A stretch of 64,000 bases of DNA from the NCBI GenBank assembly GCA_023014365.1, contig JAEBUN010000001.1, positions 186,001 through 250,000 of the forward strand, read 5' to 3'. The notes under the pieces are model-generated. The model was not told the DNA's origin. It was given only the letters and a program-made list of their open reading frames with translations, and did not search any database. The position numbers and the translations under genes are program-made. Positions 58,688 through 64,000 of the stretch are shown piece after piece; within the stretch, counting starts at the first letter, position 1, and each line of letters opens with the position of its first letter. This DNA comes from Lepiota brunneoincarnata (taxonomy: Eukaryota; Basidiomycota; Agaricomycetes; Agaricales; Agaricaceae).

Positions 58688-61077
58688 ATGCGAAATTCTA
58701 CCTCCAACCCTCCTTCTCGAATTATGCTTGAACAACCCTCAGGGGAGTCGTTTTGTAGAGAGGAAACGACAAACATATCGGAACCTGGAAATTCAGGCCA
58801 AGTAACCGCCAACTGGATTCAATTACCAGGACCACAGCCCACCCGAGACCCGTTCCTCGTTCAGTTCGCAGAGAATGATCCTGGAAATCCACTCGTAAGT
58901 GGCTATTATAATCATGGCTGAAGAGCCTGGGCATACATACGTCTGTGTTTCTAGAACTGGTCGAGACTAAAAAGATGGTATCTGACAATAGCTAGCGGCA
59001 TCCTAGTCTTGAACGCGTGAGTTTTCTATCCAGACTTTGAATGCTTGGGCTACGAGTGACAATTCCTGTAGAACATTTGCTAGCTCTGCTCGTGAGTGAA
59101 TCCTATTTTCTTCTGTGGCATTTTAGGTGATTAAAATGTCGCTCGATGGTAGCCTCTGGGATCATCGGCGAGTTAACGGAGCGCTTTCATATGTCCGAGA
59201 AAGTCGCTACCCTCACGCTATCTCTTTTCGTGACGGGCTACTGTGTAGGGTACGTACCCCCTACCACATTCAAATTGGACCATCTTAATCACCATTTTCG
59301 AAGGCCTATATTCTGGGGACCCCTATCAGAACGTTATGGGCGAAGACCTATTTTTCTGGTTGCCTTTTTCCTGTATGTGGTGAGTTGAAATCATTCAATA
59401 TATTCTTCTTGGGAGTGAATGAACGCAAAATCGCAGTGCACTCAGCTTGGTTCAGCAGTTGGCCAATAATACGGCATCTGTCCTCGTGTTTCGATTTCTC
59501 GGCGGGACATTTTCCTGCATGTCCTCTTTCCAACTCTGGGTATGTTCAGCGCAAATAACTCCCTGAACTATCGGACTCGAGCTTACTGGAGTCGCATTAC
59601 TTTGCAGAGCTTTAATTTCAGACATCTGGGATGCAGAAACAAGGGGCAAAGCTTTGGCCATATTCGCCGTCACTCCATTTGCAGGTCCATCTCTCGGGCC
59701 CGCCATTGCCGGGCTGCTTGGAGAGAAGGCGGGCTGGAGATGGGTGTTTTGGCTTCTGACTATCTTCGTGGGTAGTCGACGTTGTCCAAACATTCGTGAT
59801 TACTGACTCTTTTCAAAGTCTGGCGTTTGTTGGGTGATGATCCTGTTGACCATGCCGGAGACTTATGCGTAAGTGAATAGGTTATGTACCAACTGTGGGC
59901 AATTAGTTTAGCCTTCCTTAGGCCCATCCTCTTGACCCAAAGAGCACGGAAGATTCGATCAGACACTGGCGATACAAGATACTACGCGGCTCTGGAGAAG
60001 GACCGCCCACGTCTTGTTCAAATCTTTGACAAAGTGCTTGCTAGGCCTTTCAAGGTGTTATTCCGGGAAGCCCATGCTAATCGCAATTACCTGTGTACCT
60101 CAGCGTACGTTTATCCAATTCTCTCGCTGGGTAGGCACTGACCTAAGAGAAAATGTGCAGTTCGCTTACGGTTGCCTCTACCTTATGTTTGAAGCGTACC
60201 CCTTCGTATTTACAGTTCCAGCATCACCTGTCACCAACACTTTCTGGCTTGACGTTTTTGCCAGTGGCTGTTGGAGGCACCATTGCGGTTATCCTTGTAA
60301 TACCATTGTTTATCAAAAATGGGTGAACTCAGCTGACATCTTTTTTTCCCTTAGTATGTCACCATTTTTAATCCGCGGTATGAAAGGGAGGCGAGGAAAC
60401 ATGCTCCAAACCCAGTCCCTCCGGAGTTCCGCTTGGAAATGACACTGATTGCTGGCCCTGTGTTTGCAATTTCTTTCTTCTGGTTCGGGTACGCATTTTT
60501 GTCCTGTATTGCTACTCTATTGTTAGAGCTCCTCACTCGACAGGTGGACGTCCTTCCCTTCTATCTCGCTTTGGGTCCCTCTCATGTCTGGGCTCACCGT
60601 CGGCTTCTCCATAAGTTGGATATTTGTACGCAGATCTTGCACTTCACACAGGGGGTAGTGTTACTTATAATCCACATTGCAGCTGAGCTTGTTCAATTAC
60701 ATCATCGATGCATATCTATCCGTTGCAGCTTCGGCTATTGCTGCCAGCATTGTTTGCCGAAGTCTCTCTGGAGCGGCTTTCCCTGTTCGTTTAATCCCTT
60801 ATTCCTCTGCACCCGTTGCTAATGGTCCCATCGGTTAGCTATTCGCATCAAACATGTATGAGAAGCTAGGCCCACGATGGGCTTCTTCACTACTGGGCTG
60901 CTTCGCAATTATTCTAATCCCGATCCCTTTCGTTCTCATGAAGTAAGTGCTCTCTGCAAAGTTTTCGACCCCGAGTTGATCTTGAATGTAACCAGATACG
61001 GACCGACACTGCGGAAAAAATCCAAATACGCGCCTGACACCGTGCCCATGGTGGTGATCAAGGTGGATAAAGTCTAG
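58688..61077 (+). CDS. MFS transporter (DHA1-like), frame interrupted
   Basis: Twelve-helix major facilitator, drug/polyamine H+ antiporter type, probably at the plasma membrane and suited to exporting the cluster product. The N-terminal cytosolic tail ends in WSRLKRWYLT before helix 1. The signature loop 2-3 is WGPLSERYGRRPIF. Helix 4 has LVFRFLGG and helix 5 PFAGPSLGPAIAGLLGEK, with AGWRWVFWLL behind it, matching motif C-type sequences. The C-terminal half has MFEAYPFVF, IAASIVCRSLSGAAFP and KLGPRWASSLLG; stop at 61075-61077. The frame is broken by extra bases near 59461, 59519, 60070, 60094 and 60218, each with intact homology on both sides. About ten introns. Substrate not deducible. Confidence 0.78.
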
Positions 61078-61513
61078 TAGGGATTGAGCAACAGATGTAT
61101 GGTTCCGCTTATCAGTTTGTTACATTAGTCTTGTCCTAATAATAAACATATTCTTCAATCTTTCGGGGGTAACGGCTAACAAATGACAGATGGCACTTGA
61201 CAGTGTCAGGGTCGACCCCGAGCGAGGGGTGAGCATACAGTGCATCGTGGATCTGGGATCTTGAGGAATCTCTCGCCTTTTATCGCGGAACATCGGAATC
61301 GGGATTGAATTAGAAAATATCCACCACCAAATTTACATTTTGTGCAAATCGGTTGCAGAATCTTTGTGCAGTATTCCGTTACTTCCATGAGGTGTATATC
61401 ACAGGAGGAAACTCCGACCCCACAGCTCAACGTCGCTATGGAGGAGCTTTAAAGGTAGCAAAGTTGGTCTTCTTTGATGTAACATAGTCTTACTCCTCTC
61501 AAATCTTTCGATC
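61078..61513. other. Intergenic region
   Basis: 3' flank of the MFS gene and promoter of SDR (4). No gene recognised. Confidence 0.4.
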
Positions 61514-62666
61514 ATGTCCTCTCAACAGGTTGCTATAGTCACTGGAGCAGCGGACGGTATTGGCAAAGCCATTGCCTTGCGTCTTGCTTCCGACGGCTAC
61601 GACGTCGTGGTAGCAGACCTTCCCAGCCAGCGCTCCCTCGTGGACGCTGTGGTTGCGCAAGTGAAGGCGACTACCGGGCCGCAAGGCGATTAGCTATCAA
61701 GTTGACGTCACTAAAGAAGATCAAGTAAAAACCATGGTGCAGTCCACTGTCGATAACCTTGGAGGACTTGATGTGGTAAGTATTCCGGCGTGAATCTACG
61801 TTGCTCTAAGAGTCTTCAACCACTTATTCGCCTTGTCCATGACAGATGGTTGCAAATGCGGGACTCTCAAGAATGACTCCCCTTCTTGACTGTCTGTACA
61901 ACTTTTACTTGAACCTATCAGTGGAAAAACTCACGCATTCGGATCTCCAGTGTCGCTCGACGAATGGCAAAGAGTCTTTGACGTTAATTCAACTGGGGCT
62001 TTTCTTTGCTATCGCGAGGCTGCGAAGAGCATGATAGCGCGCGGAATCAAAGGTCGAATTGTTGGTGCCTGTTCCATCTCTGGGAAAAAGAGTGAGTGAG
62101 TCTCGTCCTAACCTACTACGTTGACCATTTAATGGTCATTTTTTTCTTTTTTCTTTTTTCCGACAGGTGTGGCGCTTCTTGGTGCCTATGGCGCGAGTAA
62201 ATTTGCGCAGCGAGCTTTGACACAGGTTGCTGCATGCGAGTGGGCGCCGCACGGAATCCGAGTTAATGCTTATGCACCAGGACCAACGGATACTCCGATG
62301 TGTACGTTCATCACCCTTGGGTTCATTCTCAATAACTGAGTCAAAATAGTGGAAGGAGCGGACAAGCGAGCACAAGAAATTCTGGGCATGAAACCTGGCG
62401 AATTCCGAGAAGCAGTAAGTCGGTTTTGGGTCATGGAAGAATAACCTCAGTTGCTTACATCGACACAATTACAAAGATGAAGTCAACAACGCAGTTCAAA
62501 CGCTTCGGAAGACCAGAGGAGATAGCGAATGCTGTTTCGTTCCTTGTATCGGAAGAGGCTTCCTTTATCACAGGTAAGTTAAATCTCTGACATGGCAGAA
62601 AGTGACTCACCATAGGATGCTTTAGGCCAAACGATCAATGTAGATGGCGGAATGTGGTTTGACTAA
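61514..62666 (+). CDS. Short-chain dehydrogenase (4), diacetyl/butanediol-dehydrogenase-like
   Basis: Classical SDR of the bacterial-type 3-oxoacyl reductase / acetoin dehydrogenase shape, not closely related to SDRs (1)-(3). The cofactor motif is TGAADGIGKAIALRLA and the helix C motif is VANAGLS. The catalytic region has Ser (GACSISGKK) and YGASKF (Tyr-x-x-x-Lys). The C-terminal block is KRFGRPEEIANAVSFLVSEE with the terminal GQTINVDGGMWFD. Six or seven exons. A +1 shift in GGG at 61676-61678 interrupts the second quarter; the frame then continues with AISYQVDVTKEDQV. It is codirectional with the MFS gene and is the last gene before the F-box gene, so it probably marks the right edge of the cluster. 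Confidence 0.82.
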
Positions 62667-63237
62667 TTTTTTGGGCAAGGGTTCCAGGGCTGGGTTAGCG
62701 CTGGACTGGACTATTTTCAAAATCCAGCTCACGTCGAACCAGATACGAAAAAATATAGATTTCATTGATTTTGTTTAACAGCGCACATGCTAAATGCAGT
62801 CCTTTATACGCTATGCCATTCACCCCAAATGCGTTCGCCGTGAGATTGATTCATACAATACAAGAGAATGATGTTGGGATAGATAACAACGGTTCTGGAT
62901 CTGTGAAGTTGTGTTTTGAGTCACTCGCAATTTCGACAGAATTACCGAGAACTGGAGCATGATCAGGGATCCCTATTTACTGTTGGCTGTCACATATGTC
63001 ACAGTAGTTCTTTAAGTTCTTTCGCATCGAACAATCTCTGACTGATGTAAAATTACTCACTTGTAACCACCTGGTTACAGTGAATTCCAGGGATGAAACA
63101 TAGACTCAAGAATAGAGGTGCTCATAATGGTGGGTGGGGAGGTGGGAGTTTGTATGCATACTTTTGTAGGAATTCGGTGGTTTCGCGTCCATAAACGGTC
63201 CGCGCAGTATGGTGTAATTACGACTGGGGACGGTCAC
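62667..63237. other. Intergenic region
   Basis: SDR (4) 3' flank and promoter of the F-box gene. No gene recognised. Confidence 0.4.
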
Positions 63238-64000
63238 ATGACCGCTCATGAATATATGGGCGTCAAGCTCTTCATGTTGGTCGATTTGCTCAACATGTCG
63301 ACGGCTCCTAAGGACCAAGACCTGGATGACGCCGTCCTGCGGGAAATACGTCGAGTGGAAGACATGATACGCCAACTCCACGAGAGGCGCGCGACATTGT
63401 TGCAAAGACTCAACAGTCTACAGTCATTGACCCGAGCCCTTCCACCCGAGACCCTGTCTCTCATCTTCGAACACGCCCGTCCGCAGGATGTCTCCTTCTG
63501 CTCACCAACTTGCACCCACCAACCAAGACAGAAAGTCACTTATTCAGTCTTGACTTTTGGTCATGTTTCATCCCATTGGCGTCGGGTTGCCTGGTCGACA
63601 CCCCAATTATGGACCGGCATGACCGTTTGCATTAGGAAGAAAAATGCGGATAGCGTTTCTCATGTTCTTGACCTCCACTTGAAAAACGTTAGGAGTCTCC
63701 CATTTGACCTCAATCTCAGCTTTGTGCGTGGTTCAGGTCCTATACTCGCTTTCCAAGTTGCCGTTCAGTCAATCAAGGCGCTGCTTCTCAATGACGAGTA
63801 TTCTGGGAAGGTCAGAGTCCTTCACTTGCACAAAGCGCCAGCAGAGTGGTTATCTGCTATTTCCTCTAACTTTTCCCGGCTGGAACACCTCTCGATAACC
63901 AAACCATCTGACCGCCTTCCCACCCTCGCACTCGAAGCCATCCCTCTTCTACGTCGCATTCGTTTGCGGGAAGTGCGTGGAAATATATCACTCCCTTGGC
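63238..64000 (+). CDS. F-box protein, truncated by the window end
   Basis: An open frame of 254 codons runs without a stop from the ATG at 63238 past the window end. A coiled-coil-like segment (LREIRRVEDMIRQLHERRATLLQRLNSL) precedes LPPETLSLIFEHARP, the F-box core of the mushroom type. VSSHWRRVAWSTPQLW follows, as in hundreds of Agaricomycete F-box proteins that recruit substrates to SCF ubiquitin ligases. The downstream part has leucine-rich spacing. An alternative start at the later in-frame ATGs (for example 63256 or 63297) is possible. The gene seems unrelated to the terpene cluster. Confidence 0.75.
   Translation, partial: MTAHEYMGVKLFMLVDLLNMSTAPKDQDLDDAVLREIRRVEDMIRQLHERRATLLQRLNSLQSLTRALPPETLSLIFEHARPQDVSFCSPTCTHQPRQKVTYSVLTFGHVSSHWRRVAWSTPQLWTGMTVCIRKKNADSVSHVLDLHLKNVRSLPFDLNLSFVRGSGPILAFQVAVQSIKALLLNDEYSGKVRVLHLHKAPAEWLSAISSNFSRLEHLSITKPSDRLPTLALEAIPLLRRIRLREVRGNISLPW

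Overview
The window looks like nuclear DNA of a filamentous basidiomycete (Agaricomycetes). Genes carry many short introns of about 45-65 nt with GT-AG borders, two GC-AG introns and several micro-exons. The set includes an alternative NADH dehydrogenase, Mre11, a fungal NACHT protein, an F-box protein of the mushroom type and a multi-pass protein resembling an expanded Agaricomycete family. All exon borders were read by eye from splice signals and protein continuity. Nothing was searched against a database.

Left part (1-33 kb) is mainly ordinary genome: a membrane protein, a 15-exon carboxylesterase, an S33 hydrolase, a kinase remnant, a gamma-butyrobetaine dioxygenase-like gene, a peroxisomal MaoC hydratase, a nucleotide-sugar transporter divergent from mre11, a kinase, an alternative NADH dehydrogenase, a WH1-CRIB protein, an initiator tRNA-Met, an ArfGAP divergent from a small basic protein, and a NACHT gene with a decayed partial copy beside it.

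Right part (33.4-62.7 kb) reads as a terpenoid biosynthetic gene cluster. Its core is a two-domain enzyme: an N-terminal HAD domain followed by a terpene cyclase domain with a DLDTT motif (the DxDTT type known from drimane and albicanol synthases such as Aspergillus AstC). Around it are three cytochrome P450s, four short-chain dehydrogenases (two are close paralogues in inverted orientation 20 kb apart), a secreted berberine-bridge-type FAD oxidase and an MFS transporter. A plausible logic is cyclisation of farnesyl diphosphate and removal of phosphate by the HAD-cyclase, oxidation by the P450s, alcohol-ketone steps by the SDRs and the FAD oxidase, and export by the MFS protein. The product is not predictable from sequence. 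A 4.6-kb gene-poor island (48.9-53.5 kb), with a possible solo LTR, splits the cluster.

Many otherwise well-conserved genes are broken by single-base shifts, nearly all +1 insertions, concentrated at 10.3-11.3 kb and 44-62 kb. Motifs on both sides of each shift are intact. This fits insertion-type assembly error at least as well as gene decay and must be settled before any of these genes is called dead.
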